The notes: generated by a model from the sequence alone, not told the origin. Counted from the stretch's first letter, positions 1 through 9,854 are shown. The stretch is 64,000 nucleotides of DNA from Serratia ureilytica (GCF_013375155.1 NZ_JABXOF010000001.1:310001-374000), one strand, 5' to 3'. Numbers and translations: made by a program.

Positions 1-239
1 TGCCCGCGCGCGATGGCGCCGACGTGGAAATGCGATATCGGGGTTAACGAGCAGGCCGCCGCCAGCGGCAGCAGCGCGAATGCCAGCGCGTCATCGTCCA
101 ACCCGCAACCTGAGCGGATCGCCGCCGCTTGCTCGGCCGTGAACATCGCCGGAAAGTCGGACGCGTCCAGATAGGGCTGCAGGGCGGATTGCAGTGTCGC
201 GGGCAGTGCGCTGAAAGCGGTGTGAAAACGCGGATGCAT
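1..239 (-). CDS. cdd: cytidine deaminase, N-terminal part
   Basis: Only the first 79 codons lie in the window; the rest runs off the left edge. Cdd hydrolytically deaminates cytidine and deoxycytidine to uridine and deoxyuridine in cytosolic pyrimidine salvage. The protein starts [20 protein letters not shown] and continues with a segment [16 protein letters not shown], close to the start of E. coli Cdd as I recall it. The zinc-binding catalytic motifs are outside the window, so activity cannot be judged. It lies downstream of yohK on the same strand, the same order as in E. coli, but the 137-base gap contains its own promoter with CRP-like sites. Confidence 0.93.
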   Translation of the reverse strand, partial: MHPRFHTAFSALPATLQSALQPYLDASDFPAMFTAEQAAAIRSGCGLDDDALAFALLPLAAACSLTPISHFHVGAIARG

Positions 240-270
240 GGAAGGTCTCTCTACAGGTTAACGGGATCAC

Positions 271-313
271 ATTCTAGGCAGGCCAGAGACATTAAAGTGT
301 GATCAATATCTCT
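271..313 (-). promoter_or_regulatory. cdd core promoter with proximal CRP-like site
   Basis: On the minus strand a TAGAAT -10 hexamer lies at 271-276, implying a start of transcription near 264. A CRP-like half-conserved site TGTGA-N6-TCTCT (298-313) is centred at 305.5, that is about -41.5, the class II activator position. Together with the upstream site at 348-363 this matches the known CRP/CytR layout of E. coli cdd. The match is read from sequence only. Confidence 0.6.
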
Positions 314-347
314 TAAATGATGAAATCAATGTAATAAAAGGCGTAAA

Positions 348-363
348 TGCGAGATGTATCGCA
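348..363 (-). promoter_or_regulatory. distal CRP/CytR-type site of cdd
   Basis: A perfect inverted repeat TGCGA-N6-TCGCA lies 50 bases upstream of the proximal CRP-like site, about -91 relative to the inferred cdd start. E. coli cdd has two CRP sites near -41 and -93 with CytR bound between them. The spacing here supports the same nucleoside-responsive control. Confidence 0.6.
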
Positions 364-376
364 AGTTTCATCCTGA

Positions 377-1072
377 TCAACCGAACAGATGCAACAGCAC
401 CGGAAACACAAACGGCGCCAGCAGCGAGGTGATGATGCCGCAGATCACCAGCGCCAGCGAGCCGAAGGCGCCCTCCTGATAGTCCATCTCCGCGCAGCGC
501 GCGGTGCCCAGCGCGTGGGAAGCCGTGCCCATCGCCAGGCCACGCGCCGAGGGGGTCGTGATTTTCAACAGGTTGAACAGCGTGTGGCCGAACACGGCGC
601 CGAGGATGCCGACGAAAATAACGCAAACCGCGCTGATCGCCGGAATGCCGCCGAGCGAGTCCGCGACGGCCATCGCGATCGGTGTAGTGACCGATTTCGG
701 CAAGATAGAGGCGGCGATTTCCGGCGTGGCGCCCAACCACAGGGCGATGGCGCCGCCGCTGATCATGGCGGTCAGGCTGCCGATGAAGCACACCGTGATA
801 ATCGACTTCCAGCGCGCGCGGATTTGGTGCAACTGCTCATACAGCGGGAAGGCCAGCGCGACGACCGCCGGCTGCAGCAGATCGTTGAGGATCCTGCTGC
901 CCTGGAAGTAGCGCTCATAGGAAATGCCGCTGAGCAGCAGCAGCGGGATGATCACCGCCATGGACACTAGCAGCGGATTGAGCAGCGGCATGTTCAACTT
1001 GCGCGCCAGCCAGCGCGCGGCGAAATAGACCGCCAGCGTCAGCGGCAGCGACCACCAGATTTCGTGGATCAT
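377..1072 (-). CDS. yohK: LrgB-family inner-membrane protein YohK
   Basis: A 231-residue, almost wholly hydrophobic protein of the LrgB/CidB family, usually encoded with a LrgA-type partner. In Gram-positives these pairs modulate murein hydrolase activity or move pyruvate; the role in enterobacteria is unsettled. The start at [17 protein letters not shown] was chosen because it overlaps the yohJ stop by four bases (ATGA), the usual sign of translational coupling, and gives a family-length product; an open frame extends further upstream. Segments such as [10 protein letters not shown] and [12 protein letters not shown] are typical of the family. Likely co-transcribed with yohJ. Confidence 0.9.
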   Translation of the reverse strand: MIHEIWWSLPLTLAVYFAARWLARKLNMPLLNPLLVSMAVIIPLLLLSGISYERYFQGSRILNDLLQPAVVALAFPLYEQLHQIRARWKSIITVCFIGSLTAMISGGAIALWLGATPEIAASILPKSVTTPIAMAVADSLGGIPAISAVCVIFVGILGAVFGHTLFNLLKITTPSARGLAMGTASHALGTARCAEMDYQEGAFGSLALVICGIITSLLAPFVFPVLLHLFG

Positions 1073-1476
1073 GAGTTGCCCTCCGTGTCGTCGGGCTTGC
1101 CGGCAATGCGGCGCTCGCGGTGAAAATAGTGTGAGGTATAGCCGACCACCACCAGCACCATCAGCGTGCTGATCAGGCAAGAAATGACCAGCGGGCCCAG
1201 ATGCGCGACGATCTGGTCGTAATATTTCATCACGCCGACGCCGATCGGCACGAACAGCAGCACCATGTAGCGGATCAGCAAATGACAGCCGGGTTTAACC
1301 CATTTGGCCGGCAGGATCTGGGTGGAGAGCAGCGCGAACAGCAAGAGCATGCCGATGATGCTGCCGGGAATGGCGAAAGGCAGCAGCGCCGCCACTGCGT
1401 TGCCGACGAACAGACACAGGTAGATGAGGAGCAGGGCCCTGAGGTATTTCCAGCACAGTGTGAGCACGTTGGCCAT
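1069..1476 (-). CDS. yohJ: LrgA-family holin-like protein YohJ
   Basis: A 135-residue membrane protein of the LrgA/CidA family with four predicted transmembrane segments. Conserved stretches include [25 protein letters not shown] and [11 protein letters not shown], nearly the same as I recall for E. coli YohJ. The start [12 protein letters not shown] was preferred over an upstream ATG because it matches the family N-terminus. It overlaps yohK by four bases and forms a two-gene operon with it, upstream of cdd. Confidence 0.9.
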   Translation of the reverse strand: MANVLTLCWKYLRALLLIYLCLFVGNAVAALLPFAIPGSIIGMLLLFALLSTQILPAKWVKPGCHLLIRYMVLLFVPIGVGVMKYYDQIVAHLGPLVISCLISTLMVLVVVGYTSHYFHRERRIAGKPDDTEGNS

Positions 1477-1614
1477 TGTCTTTTCCCGTTTAACTGACGC
1501 ATTCATCATACAATTAAACTGTGAGCCACGCCACAGATCGCACTATGAATTCTCGCTATGCCTGCCATGCGCGATCGGCGGGTTGACATCCTGCTTTGAG
1601 AGTTGCAGGCAGGG

Positions 1615-2829
1615 TCAGCGCGCGTCTTCGGCCGTTGCCGCAGAACGTTCAGCCAAACGATGGCCGAGGAAGAAAAACAGCAGGCTGAGCAGCGCGGCGA
1701 CGATCAGCATCACGAACATCAGCGGCGGCGCGGCGTAGCTGAGCATGACCCCGCACAGCACCGGGTTGATGGCGCCGCCCAATGCGCTGAGGTTCTGTAC
1801 GCCATAGTAGCTGCCTTTCAGGTGCGGCGGCGCGATAAAGTCGATGAACATGTATTCCACCGGGATAACGATGATCTCGCCTAAGGTAAACACCGCCATC
1901 GCCGCCAGCCATAGCCAGACCGCCTGGCCGGCCACCATAAAACCGAGCAGCCCGACGATGAAAAACAGCGTGCCCAGCGCCAACCAGCGCAGCATATTCT
2001 CCTGGCGCATGCCGCGGCTGAGCAGGTATTGCAGGGCGATGACGATACCGGCGTTGACGATCATCACCAACCCGATGATTTTGTAGGCGAACTCGGCGCT
2101 GGAGACGGTGATCAGGTACTGCGACAGATAGCCCGTGAACTGACCGAACACCACCGCGCCCAGCGTGCTGCCGAGGGTGAAGTAGATCAGCCGTCGATCG
2201 CTTCGCAAGATGGCCAGCGTTTGACGGAAGTTGGCCAGCGCGGCCGGTGCGGCGGCGCTGGGTGCCGGGCGCTGTTCACCACCGCGCAAGCGCAGGCTCA
2301 GCGCCGTCACCGTCGCCAGCGCCAGGCCGCCTGACAGGTAGAACGGCAGCAGCGAACTCAGCCCGGCCACCAGAACGCCGAGCGCAGAGCCGATCGCCCA
2401 GCCGACGTTGACCAGCGTGTAGTTGATTGAGAAAGCCTTGATGCGCTGCTCGACCGGCAGCCAATCGGCGAAACAGGCCTTAATGGTGATGCTCAGCACC
2501 GAATAACAGGTATGCAGGATCGCCAGCACCACGATCACGCCGCCGGGACGCGGGATCCAGGGAATGGCGAAGAAACTCAGCGCGAACAATAAAATCGACA
2601 GCAGGATCAGGCGGTTTTTGCTGAATTTGTCCACCAGATAGCCGCCGTACAGGCTGGCGATGATGCCGAGGGTGAGGCTGACGCCCAGGATCACGCCCAC
2701 GCTTTTCGGCAACAGCTGGAAGTGCTCGGTGAGGTAGATGGTGATGAACGGCAGCGTGACGCCGCGGCCGATGGTCAACACCAGCGAACTGGCCAGCAGT
2801 ACGTTGATCAGCGAGGGGAATCCCTTCAT
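1615..2829 (-). CDS. MFS transporter, YdeE-like
   Basis: A 404-residue major facilitator superfamily protein with about twelve membrane spans. Its start (LLASSLVLTIGRGVTLPFITIYL) and the segments FSINYTLVNVGWAIG and GEIIVIPVEYMFIDFIAPP resemble E. coli YdeE, a drug/dipeptide exporter. Substrate cannot be read from the sequence. It is a single gene on the minus strand; the upstream binding-protein gene ends in a terminator, so it probably has its own promoter in the 2830-2920 gap. YdeE-type is the best guess; other DHA1-type exporters are possible. Confidence 0.8.
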   Translation of the reverse strand: MKGFPSLINVLLASSLVLTIGRGVTLPFITIYLTEHFQLLPKSVGVILGVSLTLGIIASLYGGYLVDKFSKNRLILLSILLFALSFFAIPWIPRPGGVIVVLAILHTCYSVLSITIKACFADWLPVEQRIKAFSINYTLVNVGWAIGSALGVLVAGLSSLLPFYLSGGLALATVTALSLRLRGGEQRPAPSAAAPAALANFRQTLAILRSDRRLIYFTLGSTLGAVVFGQFTGYLSQYLITVSSAEFAYKIIGLVMIVNAGIVIALQYLLSRGMRQENMLRWLALGTLFFIVGLLGFMVAGQAVWLWLAAMAVFTLGEIIVIPVEYMFIDFIAPPHLKGSYYGVQNLSALGGAINPVLCGVMLSYAAPPLMFVMLIVAALLSLLFFFLGHRLAERSAATAEDAR

Positions 2830-2920
2830 TTGAAACCTGTTTATGCATACAGTTATTGGGCGATGCAGATAACATAGCGCATTTTGGCGGGGACGGAAGG
2901 GGGCTGCCGATATTTATCTG

Positions 2921-2947
2921 AAAAACAGAGGCTGCGTCGGCAGCCTC
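2921..2947 (-). terminator. rho-independent terminator of the binding-protein gene
   Basis: An 8-bp perfect stem (GAGGCTGC at 2928-2935 with GCAGCCTC at 2940-2947, loop of four) is followed on the minus strand by a T-run (2921-2925). It lies 14 bases past the stop of the upstream binding-protein gene. Confidence 0.75.
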
Positions 2948-2960
2948 GTGAAAAACAGCA

Positions 2961-4028
2961 TTATTTACCGTGTTCGGCCTGCAGCGTGGCGAACCACGGC
3001 TGAACGAAATCGCTGCTGCTGCCCCAGCCGGGGATGATCTTCGCCAGGCCGGCGACGTTGACCGGCCCCGGCTGCGCCAGCAGCAGCGCCTGCGGAATGA
3101 CCGCCGCTTTGAACTGATAGTTGTCCGGCGTGCTTTCCCCGGCGATCTTGTTGGCCACCAGGCGCAGGTTGACCGCGCCGATCAGCTTCGGATCCACCGC
3201 CACGCTGACCTGCCACGGGCTGCCGGCCTCGCGCATCAGCTGTAAATCCTGATTGGAGATATCGATGCTGTACAGCTTGATTTCGGTGCGGCCGTTCTCT
3301 TTCAACGCCTTGTAAGCCCCTTGGGTAAAGGCGTCCCAGGTGCCCCAGATGGCGTCGATCTTGCCTTTCGGGTATTTCGCCAGCACCGCGCCCACCTTGT
3401 TGGCGGTATCGCCCTGCACGTCGGATGAGACCGCGCCGATCGATTCCAGCTCATGAATGCCCGGATGCTGTTTCAGCAACTGCTGATAAGCGGCCTGACG
3501 GCGCTCCATCGGCGGGAAGCCGGCCACCCACAGCTTGACAATATTGGCCTGGCCGTTGAAATCCTTCACCAGTTGGCCGAAGGAGGCATTGGCCAGTGAA
3601 GCGTCGTCCTGCTGCGAGACGGTGACGCCGGGAACGCTGCCGCTGACGTCGGTATCGAAAGCCGCGACGGCGATGCCGGCCGCCGCGATGCGCTTGACCA
3701 GGTCGGTGGAATAGGGGGCTCGCCCCTGCGAGAGAATGATGCCGTCATATTTCTGGCTGATAGCCTGATTGACGAAGTCCTGGAAGCGCGCGTCGTCGCC
3801 ATTGCTGAGGAAGGTATCCACCTTAAAGCCCAGCTTGCGCCCTTCCTGAATGGCGCCCGCCAAAAATTGCGTGGTGTTGTCGTCGGATCCGAGGTTGCGG
3901 ATCACCGCGATGCGCACCGGCCCCTGATGCTGAGCGATGGCGGCGGGTACGGTGGCGTTTTCCGCCGCCTGCAGCGGCAGGGCGGACAACAGACTGAGGG
4001 CGAGCAGCGAAGTCTTGAGGTTTTTCAT
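2961..4028 (-). CDS. periplasmic sugar-type substrate-binding protein, orphan
   Basis: A 355-residue secreted protein of the type 1 periplasmic binding fold (Peripla_BP_4, the ribose/galactose family). Residues 1-22 form a Sec signal peptide (MKNLKTSLLALSLLSALPLQ, cut near QAA-EN). Segments such as RIAVIRNLGSDDNTTQF, YDGIILSQG and IDAIWGTWDAF fit the two-lobed sugar-binding fold. The start at 4028 was chosen for the signal peptide and a nearby GGAG. No permease or ATPase lies next to it: it is flanked by an MFS transporter and metG and ends in its own terminator, so partners must be elsewhere or it acts as a sensor. Ligand unknown. Confidence 0.78.
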   Translation of the reverse strand: MKNLKTSLLALSLLSALPLQAAENATVPAAIAQHQGPVRIAVIRNLGSDDNTTQFLAGAIQEGRKLGFKVDTFLSNGDDARFQDFVNQAISQKYDGIILSQGRAPYSTDLVKRIAAAGIAVAAFDTDVSGSVPGVTVSQQDDASLANASFGQLVKDFNGQANIVKLWVAGFPPMERRQAAYQQLLKQHPGIHELESIGAVSSDVQGDTANKVGAVLAKYPKGKIDAIWGTWDAFTQGAYKALKENGRTEIKLYSIDISNQDLQLMREAGSPWQVSVAVDPKLIGAVNLRLVANKIAGESTPDNYQFKAAVIPQALLLAQPGPVNVAGLAKIIPGWGSSSDFVQPWFATLQAEHGK

Positions 4029-4202
4029 TATTATAGGCTCCAAAAAAGCAGGGAAACGATCCCGGTGAAGGTCTGTTATAGCAGTCTTTCTGTCTGGACG
4101 TCTATTTTGGGTTTCGGAGCATCATAGCCGGATGCGGCGGGCAGGGGAATCAGGGCGGTTATGACTTTTTCTTCATGCTTATAACGTGGGGGTTGGGGCA
4201 AT

Positions 4203-4232
4203 AAAAAAAAAGGGCCGAGCAAGCTCGACCCT
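4203..4232 (-). terminator. metG terminator
   Basis: A 10-bp stem with one G-U pair (4211-4220 with 4223-4232, minus strand) is followed by eight T residues (4203-4210). It lies 24 bases beyond the metG stop. Confidence 0.85.
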
Positions 4233-4255
4233 CCCTACGCCGCGCATCTGCGCGA

Positions 4256-6283
4256 TTACTTGACCTGCATGCCAGGCTGCGCGCCGCTGTCCGGGCTCAG
4301 CAGGAAGATCTCTTTCCCGCCAGGGCCTGCCGCCATCACCATGCCTTCTGACACGCCGAAGCGCATTTTACGCGGCGCCAGGTTGGCGACCATGATGGTC
4401 AGACGGCCTTCCAGCGCTTTCGGGTCCGGGTAAGCGGAGCGAATGCCGGAGAAGATTTGGCGCGATTCGCCGCCCAGATCCAGCTGCAGCTTCAGCAGCT
4501 TGTCGGAGCCCTCGACAAAGTCGGCACTCTTGATCAGGGCGATACGCATGTCGACCTTGGCGAAGTCGTCGAAGGTGATGGTTTCCTGGATTGGATCGTC
4601 AGCCAGCGGACCGGTCACCGGCTTGGCGGCGGCCATGTCTTCTTTCGAGGCGCTGACCATCGCGTTGACCTTGTCCAGATCGATGCGGTTGAACAGCGCT
4701 TTGAATGCGTTCACCTGATGGCCCAGCAGCGGCTGCGGGATCGCGTCCCAGCTCAGCTCGGCGTTGAGGAACGCTTCGGCGCGTTCGGTCAGCGAAGGCA
4801 ACACCGGCTTAAGGTAAGTCATCAGCACGCGGAACAGGTTGATGCCCATCGAGCAGATGGCCTGCAGATCGGCGTCGCGGCCTTCTTCCTTCGCCACCAC
4901 CCACGGCGCCTGCTCATCCACATAGCGGTTGGCCAGATCGGCCAGCGCCATGATTTCGCGGATGGCGCGGCTGAACTCGCGGGCGGCGTAGGTTTCGGCG
5001 ATGCTCTGGGCCGCGTCGACGAAGGTCTGGTACAGCGCCGGATCGGCCAGGGTGTCGGCCAGCTTGCCGCCGAAGCGCTTGTTGATAAAGCCGGCGTTGC
5101 GCGAAGCCAGGTTCACCACCTTGTTGACGATGTCGGCGTTGACGCGCTGCACGAAGTCTTCCAGATTGAGATCGATGTCGTCAATGCGTGAAGAGAGCTT
5201 GGCGGCGTAGTAATAGCGCAGGCAGTCGGCGTCGAGGTGCTGCAGGTAGGTGCCGGCCTTGATGAAGGTGCCGCGCGACTTGGACATCTTGGCGCCGTTC
5301 ACCGTCACGTAACCGTGCACGAACAGGTTGCTCGGTTTGCGGAACTGGCTGCCTTCCAGCATCGCCGGCCAGAACAGGCTGTGGAAGTAGACGATGTCCT
5401 TGCCGATAAAGTGGTACAGCTCGGTGGTGGAGTCTTTGCGCCAGAACTCGTCGAAGTCCAGATCGCCGCGCTTGTCGCACAGGTTCTTGAAGGAGCCCAT
5501 GTAGCCGATCGGCGCGTCCAGCCAGACGTAGAAGTATTTGCCAGGCGCATCCGGGATTTCGAAGCCGAAGTAAGGCGCATCGCGGGAGATGTCCCACTGC
5601 TGCAGGCCGGATTCGAACCACTCCTGCATCTTGTTCGCTACCTGCTCCTGCAGCGCGCCGGAGCGCGTCCACGCCTGCAGCATTTCGCTGAAGGCCGGCA
5701 GGTCGAAGAAGAAGTGCTCGGAGTCGCGCATCACCGGCGTCGCGCCGGAAACTACGGACTTCGGATCGATCAGTTCCGTCGGGCTGTAGGTGGCGCCGCA
5801 CACTTCGCAGTTGTCGCCGTACTGATCCGGCGATTTGCATTTCGGGCAGGTGCCTTTCACGAAACGATCCGGCAGGAACATGCCTTTCTCCGGATCGTAC
5901 AGCTGAGAAATGGTGCGGTTCTTGATAAACCCGTTTTCTTTCAAGCGGCTGTAAATCAGGGTGGACAGCTCACGGTTTTCATCGCTATGGGTCGAATGAT
6001 AGTTGTCATAGCTGATGCCAAAGCCGGCGAAATCCTGTTGGTGCTCCTGGCTCATCTCCGCGATCATTTCTTCCGGTTTAACGCCCAGTTGCTGCGCTTT
6101 CAGCATGATCGGCGTGCCGTGCGCGTCGTCCGCGCAGATGAAATGCACTTCGTGGCCGCGCATTCGTTGGTAACGCACCCAGATATCCGCCTGGATGTGC
6201 TCGAGCATGTGGCCGAGATGGATGGAACCATTTGCGTACGGTAGCGCGCACGTCACCAATAATTTTTTCGCGACTTGAGCCAT
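4256..6283 (-). CDS. metG: methionyl-tRNA synthetase
   Basis: A 675-residue class I synthetase that charges tRNA-Met in the cytosol. It has the HIGH-type motif HLGH (residues 22-25), a zinc knuckle with paired CxxC motifs at about 145-161 (CPKC, CEVC), the KMSKS loop ([10 protein letters not shown], about 333), an anticodon-binding domain, and a C-terminal tRNA-binding/dimerisation domain (from about 570, [15 protein letters not shown]). Length matches the dimeric enterobacterial enzyme. It is divergent from mrp, the usual arrangement in enterobacteria, and ends in a strong terminator. Confidence 0.98.
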   Translation of the reverse strand: MAQVAKKLLVTCALPYANGSIHLGHMLEHIQADIWVRYQRMRGHEVHFICADDAHGTPIMLKAQQLGVKPEEMIAEMSQEHQQDFAGFGISYDNYHSTHSDENRELSTLIYSRLKENGFIKNRTISQLYDPEKGMFLPDRFVKGTCPKCKSPDQYGDNCEVCGATYSPTELIDPKSVVSGATPVMRDSEHFFFDLPAFSEMLQAWTRSGALQEQVANKMQEWFESGLQQWDISRDAPYFGFEIPDAPGKYFYVWLDAPIGYMGSFKNLCDKRGDLDFDEFWRKDSTTELYHFIGKDIVYFHSLFWPAMLEGSQFRKPSNLFVHGYVTVNGAKMSKSRGTFIKAGTYLQHLDADCLRYYYAAKLSSRIDDIDLNLEDFVQRVNADIVNKVVNLASRNAGFINKRFGGKLADTLADPALYQTFVDAAQSIAETYAAREFSRAIREIMALADLANRYVDEQAPWVVAKEEGRDADLQAICSMGINLFRVLMTYLKPVLPSLTERAEAFLNAELSWDAIPQPLLGHQVNAFKALFNRIDLDKVNAMVSASKEDMAAAKPVTGPLADDPIQETITFDDFAKVDMRIALIKSADFVEGSDKLLKLQLDLGGESRQIFSGIRSAYPDPKALEGRLTIMVANLAPRKMRFGVSEGMVMAAGPGGKEIFLLSPDSGAQPGMQVK

Positions 6284-6442
6284 AGTGAGAACTTGCTTTC
6301 TGTAATGAATAAAAGGGCCTTCGATGTTAACCGATCGCGCCCTTCGCTGCTAGGGCGGTTTCTTACAGGTTATACGCGCCAGCCGCCGCGCAGTTCTGGT
6401 ATGCTTAGCCGGAAGCTACCCATTCAAAATCAAGGAGCCGGG

Positions 6443-7555
6443 ATGAACGCAAAATCCCCTGAGCAGACCAACCCCGAAGTTCTGCGCGCCCTGGTGACCG
6501 GTGTACTGGCCGCCTTTGAACACCCGACGTTGAAAAACAACCTGACCGCATTGAAGGCTATCCATCACTGCGCGTTGCTGGACGATGTACTGCATATCGA
6601 ACTGACGATGCCCTTTGCCTGGCAGAGCGGCTTTGAAGCGCTGCAGGCGAGCGTCGGCCCTGAACTGCTGCGCGTGACCGGCGCCGGCGCCATCGATTGG
6701 AAGCTGAAACACGATATCACGACGCTGAAGCGCGCCAACGCGCAGGCCGGGATCAAAGGCGTGCGCAACATCATCGCCGTCAGCTCCGGCAAAGGCGGAG
6801 TGGGGAAATCCAGCACCGCCGTCAACCTGGCGCTGGCGCTGGCCGCCGAAGGGGCCAAGGTCGGCATTCTGGACGCCGACATTTACGGCCCGTCGATCCC
6901 CAACATGCTGGGCACCGAACACGAGCGGCCGACCTCGCCGGACGGTCAGCATATGGCGCCGATCATGGCGCACGGGCTGGCGACCAACTCCATCGGTTAT
7001 CTGGTGACCGACGACAACGCCATGGTGTGGCGCGGCCCGATGGCCAGCAAGGCGCTGATGCAGCTGCTGCAGGATACGCTGTGGCCGGATCTGGATTACC
7101 TGGTGCTGGACATGCCGCCGGGCACCGGTGACATCCAACTGACGCTGTCGCAGAACATTCCGGTTACCGGCGCGCTGGTGGTCACCACGCCGCAGGATAT
7201 CGCCTTGCTGGATGCCGCCAAAGGCATCGTAATGTTCGAGAAAGTGCATGTGCCGGTATTGGGCATTGTCGAGAACATGAGCGTGCATATCTGCAGCAAC
7301 TGCGGCCACCATGAGCCGATCTTCGGTACCGGCGGCGCCGAGAAGCTGGTGCAGAAATATAACAGCCGTCTGCTGGGGCAGATGCCGCTGCATATCTCGC
7401 TGCGTGAAGATCTGGATCGCGGTACGCCGACGGTGATCAGCCGCCCGGAGAGCGAATTCGCCGAGAGGTATCGCCAGCTCGCCGGCCGCGTGGCCGCGCA
7501 GATGTATTGGCAGGGTGAAGCGATCCCGACGGAGATTGCGTTCCGCGCGCTGTAA
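6443..7555 (+). CDS. mrp: iron-sulfur cluster carrier ATPase Mrp/ApbC
   Basis: A 370-residue Mrp/NBP35-family P-loop NTPase that carries and delivers Fe-S clusters in the cytosol. An N-terminal DUF59-like domain (about 1-90) precedes a deviant Walker A SSGKGGVGKSS (about 113) and a CxxC pair (ICSNCGHHEPIF, about 283) that binds the bridging cluster. The start at 6443 was chosen for its AAGGAG ribosome site and family length; the frame stays open upstream. It faces away from metG across a 159-base shared promoter region and ends in a clear terminator. Confidence 0.96.
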   Translation: MNAKSPEQTNPEVLRALVTGVLAAFEHPTLKNNLTALKAIHHCALLDDVLHIELTMPFAWQSGFEALQASVGPELLRVTGAGAIDWKLKHDITTLKRANAQAGIKGVRNIIAVSSGKGGVGKSSTAVNLALALAAEGAKVGILDADIYGPSIPNMLGTEHERPTSPDGQHMAPIMAHGLATNSIGYLVTDDNAMVWRGPMASKALMQLLQDTLWPDLDYLVLDMPPGTGDIQLTLSQNIPVTGALVVTTPQDIALLDAAKGIVMFEKVHVPVLGIVENMSVHICSNCGHHEPIFGTGGAEKLVQKYNSRLLGQMPLHISLREDLDRGTPTVISRPESEFAERYRQLAGRVAAQMYWQGEAIPTEIAFRAL

Positions 7556-7575
7556 TCTGTTTGCGGCAGTGAAAG

Positions 7576-7601
7576 AACCCGGCTTAACGCCGGGTTTTTT
7601 T
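7576..7601 (+). terminator. mrp terminator
   Basis: The stem AACCCGGC (7576-7583) pairs with GCCGGGTT (7589-7596) across a 5-base loop and is followed by a T-run. It abuts the stop codon of the convergent PAP2 gene. Confidence 0.9.
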
Positions 7602-8229
7602 ATGGGGTACGGGTAGGCTTGTGCAGGTCGGCACGGATATAAGGGCGTTCGATCTGCGCCAGCGTTTTGGCGATATGTTCCAGCAATCCCTGGGTGGGGG
7701 CCGGCTGCCGCTGCCCCATCAGCGCCAACGGCAAGGCCAGCGCAATGGCCAAATGCGACCAGGCAAGCTGTGGTCGCGCTTTCCCTCGCTGCAACCATAA
7801 AAACAGTGCGCTGGCCAGGTAGCCTAAAATCAGCCCGCTGATCACCTCGGATACCGAATGCACGCGGATTTCCAGGCGCGACACGCCGATGGTGAAAGGC
7901 AATATCCACCCGGTCAACAACGCGATGCTGCGCACTGGATGGGAAAATCGACCGGTTAAAGCCCAAAGCAGCGGCGGCCAGATGCTCGCGGCGAGGGCCG
8001 AATGGCCGCTGAATCCGGTGAAGTCATAACTTGCGCTACCAATGCCCCAGCCCATAAAGGCCAACTTGGACAGGCAGACCAGCCCGCCGGTGAAACCGAA
8101 GATCAGCGCCCATTGCCAGCCTGCCGCGCGAGTGGCGGGAAACACGATCAGCAACAAAAACAGAATCAGCGCGCAGGGCAGCAGCAGCATACTGTCGCCG
8201 AAAAAAGTCAAAAAATACCAATCCAGCAC
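7600..8229 (-). CDS. PAP2-family membrane phosphatase
   Basis: A 209-residue protein with about five hydrophobic segments and PAP2 (phosphatidic acid phosphatase type 2) motifs. The C2-like motif is FSGHSA and the C3-like motif is SRLEIRVHSVSE. In the C3 consensus (SR-x5-H-x3-D) the last position is Asp; here it is Glu. The catalytic histidines of C2 and C3 are both present. Family members dephosphorylate lipid pyrophosphates such as undecaprenyl-PP or phosphatidate at the inner membrane; the substrate here is unknown. It is convergent with mrp and divergent from udk. Confidence 0.8.
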   Translation of the reverse strand: MLDWYFLTFFGDSMLLLPCALILFLLLIVFPATRAAGWQWALIFGFTGGLVCLSKLAFMGWGIGSASYDFTGFSGHSALAASIWPPLLWALTGRFSHPVRSIALLTGWILPFTIGVSRLEIRVHSVSEVISGLILGYLASALFLWLQRGKARPQLAWSHLAIALALPLALMGQRQPAPTQGLLEHIAKTLAQIERPYIRADLHKPTRTP

Positions 8230-8380
8230 ATCACTCTCCGATGAAAGACTACGGGGTCCCTAAGTCAGCGCAGGAGTGTAACCTGTTGCGGGGCATTGCC
8301 CTAGCCGTGAGATTCTTAAAATGTCATATCGCCGGTACGGCGCGATAGCCTGAATTCGCCCGCCGTCGCGCAATATACAG

Positions 8381-8409
8381 TGGCGCAAACCCCGACGACT
8401 CCCTATAAT
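8381..8409 (+). promoter_or_regulatory. probable sigma70 promoter of udk
   Basis: A perfect TATAAT (8404-8409) is preceded after 17 bases by a weak -35 (TGGCGC, 8381-8386). It sits 52 bases upstream of the udk start codon. Confidence 0.5.
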
Positions 8410-8461
8410 TGTCGCGTTTTAGTTCCCTCCCTTCACATTACGAAATCAGGTCTTTAATTTT

Positions 8462-9103
8462 ATGACTGACAATCCGCATCAGTGCGTCATTATTGGTATA
8501 GCTGGCGCATCTGCCTCCGGAAAAAGCCTTATTGCCAGCACGTTGTACCGCGAACTCCGCGAGCAGGTCGGCGATGAGCACATCGGCGTTATTCCAGAAG
8601 ACAGTTACTATAAAGACCAGAGTCACCTGACCATGGAAGAACGGGTCAAAACCAACTATGACCACCCGAGCGCCATGGATCACAACCTGCTGTTCCAGCA
8701 TTTGCAGATGCTGAAGGCCGGCAAAGCGATCGAACTGCCGCTGTACAGCTACACCGAGCACACGCGCAAGAAAGAAACCGTCCACCTGAAACCTAAAAAA
8801 GTCATTATTCTGGAAGGGATCTTGCTGCTGACGGATATCCGCTTGCGCCAGGAGATGAATTTCTCGATCTTCGTCGACACGCCGCTGGATATCTGCTTGA
8901 TGCGCCGCATGAAGCGCGATGTCAACGAGCGCGGCCGCTCGATGGATTCGGTGATGGCGCAATACCAGAAGACCGTGCGCCCGATGTTCCTGCAGTTTAT
9001 CGAACCTTCCAAACAATACGCCGATATCATCGTCCCGCGCGGCGGCAAAAACCGCATCGCGATCGATATTCTGAAAGCCAAAATCAGCCAATTCTTTGAA
9101 TAA
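8462..9103 (+). CDS. udk: uridine/cytidine kinase
   Basis: A 213-residue cytosolic kinase that phosphorylates uridine and cytidine to UMP and CMP in salvage. The P-loop GASASGKS lies near residues 14-21; further family motifs are [12 protein letters not shown] and IILEGILLL. Length equals the E. coli enzyme. It is followed by dcd and asmA in the conserved order udk-dcd-asmA. Confidence 0.97.
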   Translation: MTDNPHQCVIIGIAGASASGKSLIASTLYRELREQVGDEHIGVIPEDSYYKDQSHLTMEERVKTNYDHPSAMDHNLLFQHLQMLKAGKAIELPLYSYTEHTRKKETVHLKPKKVIILEGILLLTDIRLRQEMNFSIFVDTPLDICLMRRMKRDVNERGRSMDSVMAQYQKTVRPMFLQFIEPSKQYADIIVPRGGKNRIAIDILKAKISQFFE

Positions 9104-9228
9104 TGCCGTTTAATGGCCGGGAATGTGTATTTCCGGCCGGCGGCCAACTATTTGCACCCCGGCGTAGACCTTTCGCCCGTTGTGTGGCAATTTTTGTTTA
9201 GTTACGCGTTTTGATGGAGAAGAGAGAC

Positions 9229-9810
9229 ATGAGACTGTGCGACCGCGATATAGAAGCCTGGCTGGATAGCGAGAAACTGGTGATTTCCCCGCGTCCGCCG
9301 CTCGAACGCATCAACGGGGCCACAGTAGATGTCCGTTTGGGCAACCAGTTCCGCGTATTCAGCGGCCATACCGCGCCTTTTATCGATCTGAGCGGGCCGA
9401 AAGACGAAGTCAGCGCTGCGTTGGATCGCGTGATGAGCGACGAGATTGTCCTGCCGGAAGGCGAGGCGTTTTTCCTTCATCCCGGCGAGCTGGCCCTGGC
9501 GGTGACGTTCGAATCCGTGACGCTGCCGGACGATCTGGTGGGTTGGCTCGATGGCCGTTCTTCTCTGGCGCGCCTCGGGTTGATGGTGCACGTCACTGCG
9601 CACCGTATCGATCCGGGCTGGCACGGACGCATCGTGCTGGAATTTTACAACTCCGGCAAGCTGCCGCTGGCGCTGCGGCCGGGCATGCTGATCGGGGCCT
9701 TGAGCTTTGAACCGTTGTCCGGCCCGGCGGCCCGGCCATACAACAGCCGGCAGGACGCAAAATATCGCGATCAGCAGGGCGCAGTAGCCAGTCGAATCGA
9801 CAAGGACTAA
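9229..9810 (+). CDS. dcd: dCTP deaminase
   Basis: A 193-residue dCTP deaminase, converting dCTP to dUTP for thymidylate synthesis; the active enzyme is a homotrimer. Motifs include [20 protein letters not shown] (substrate and catalytic region) and [12 protein letters not shown]. The ATG at 9229 was chosen over an in-frame TTG/ATG pair 15-18 bases upstream because it has a GAGAAGAGAG ribosome site and matches the family N-terminus MRLCDRDIE. Confidence 0.97.
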   Translation: MRLCDRDIEAWLDSEKLVISPRPPLERINGATVDVRLGNQFRVFSGHTAPFIDLSGPKDEVSAALDRVMSDEIVLPEGEAFFLHPGELALAVTFESVTLPDDLVGWLDGRSSLARLGLMVHVTAHRIDPGWHGRIVLEFYNSGKLPLALRPGMLIGALSFEPLSGPAARPYNSRQDAKYRDQQGAVASRIDKD

Positions 9811-9854
9811 CGGCGCGGGATGCACCGTCGGTGTGGCGCTGACAAGAGGGTGGC

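Noticed and set aside
6416-7966. Long minus-strand open frame (516 codons) opposite mrp
   Set aside because: It is antisense to a clear mrp gene, with Arg/Gln/His-rich low-complexity composition typical of GC-rich shadow frames and no recognisable domain.
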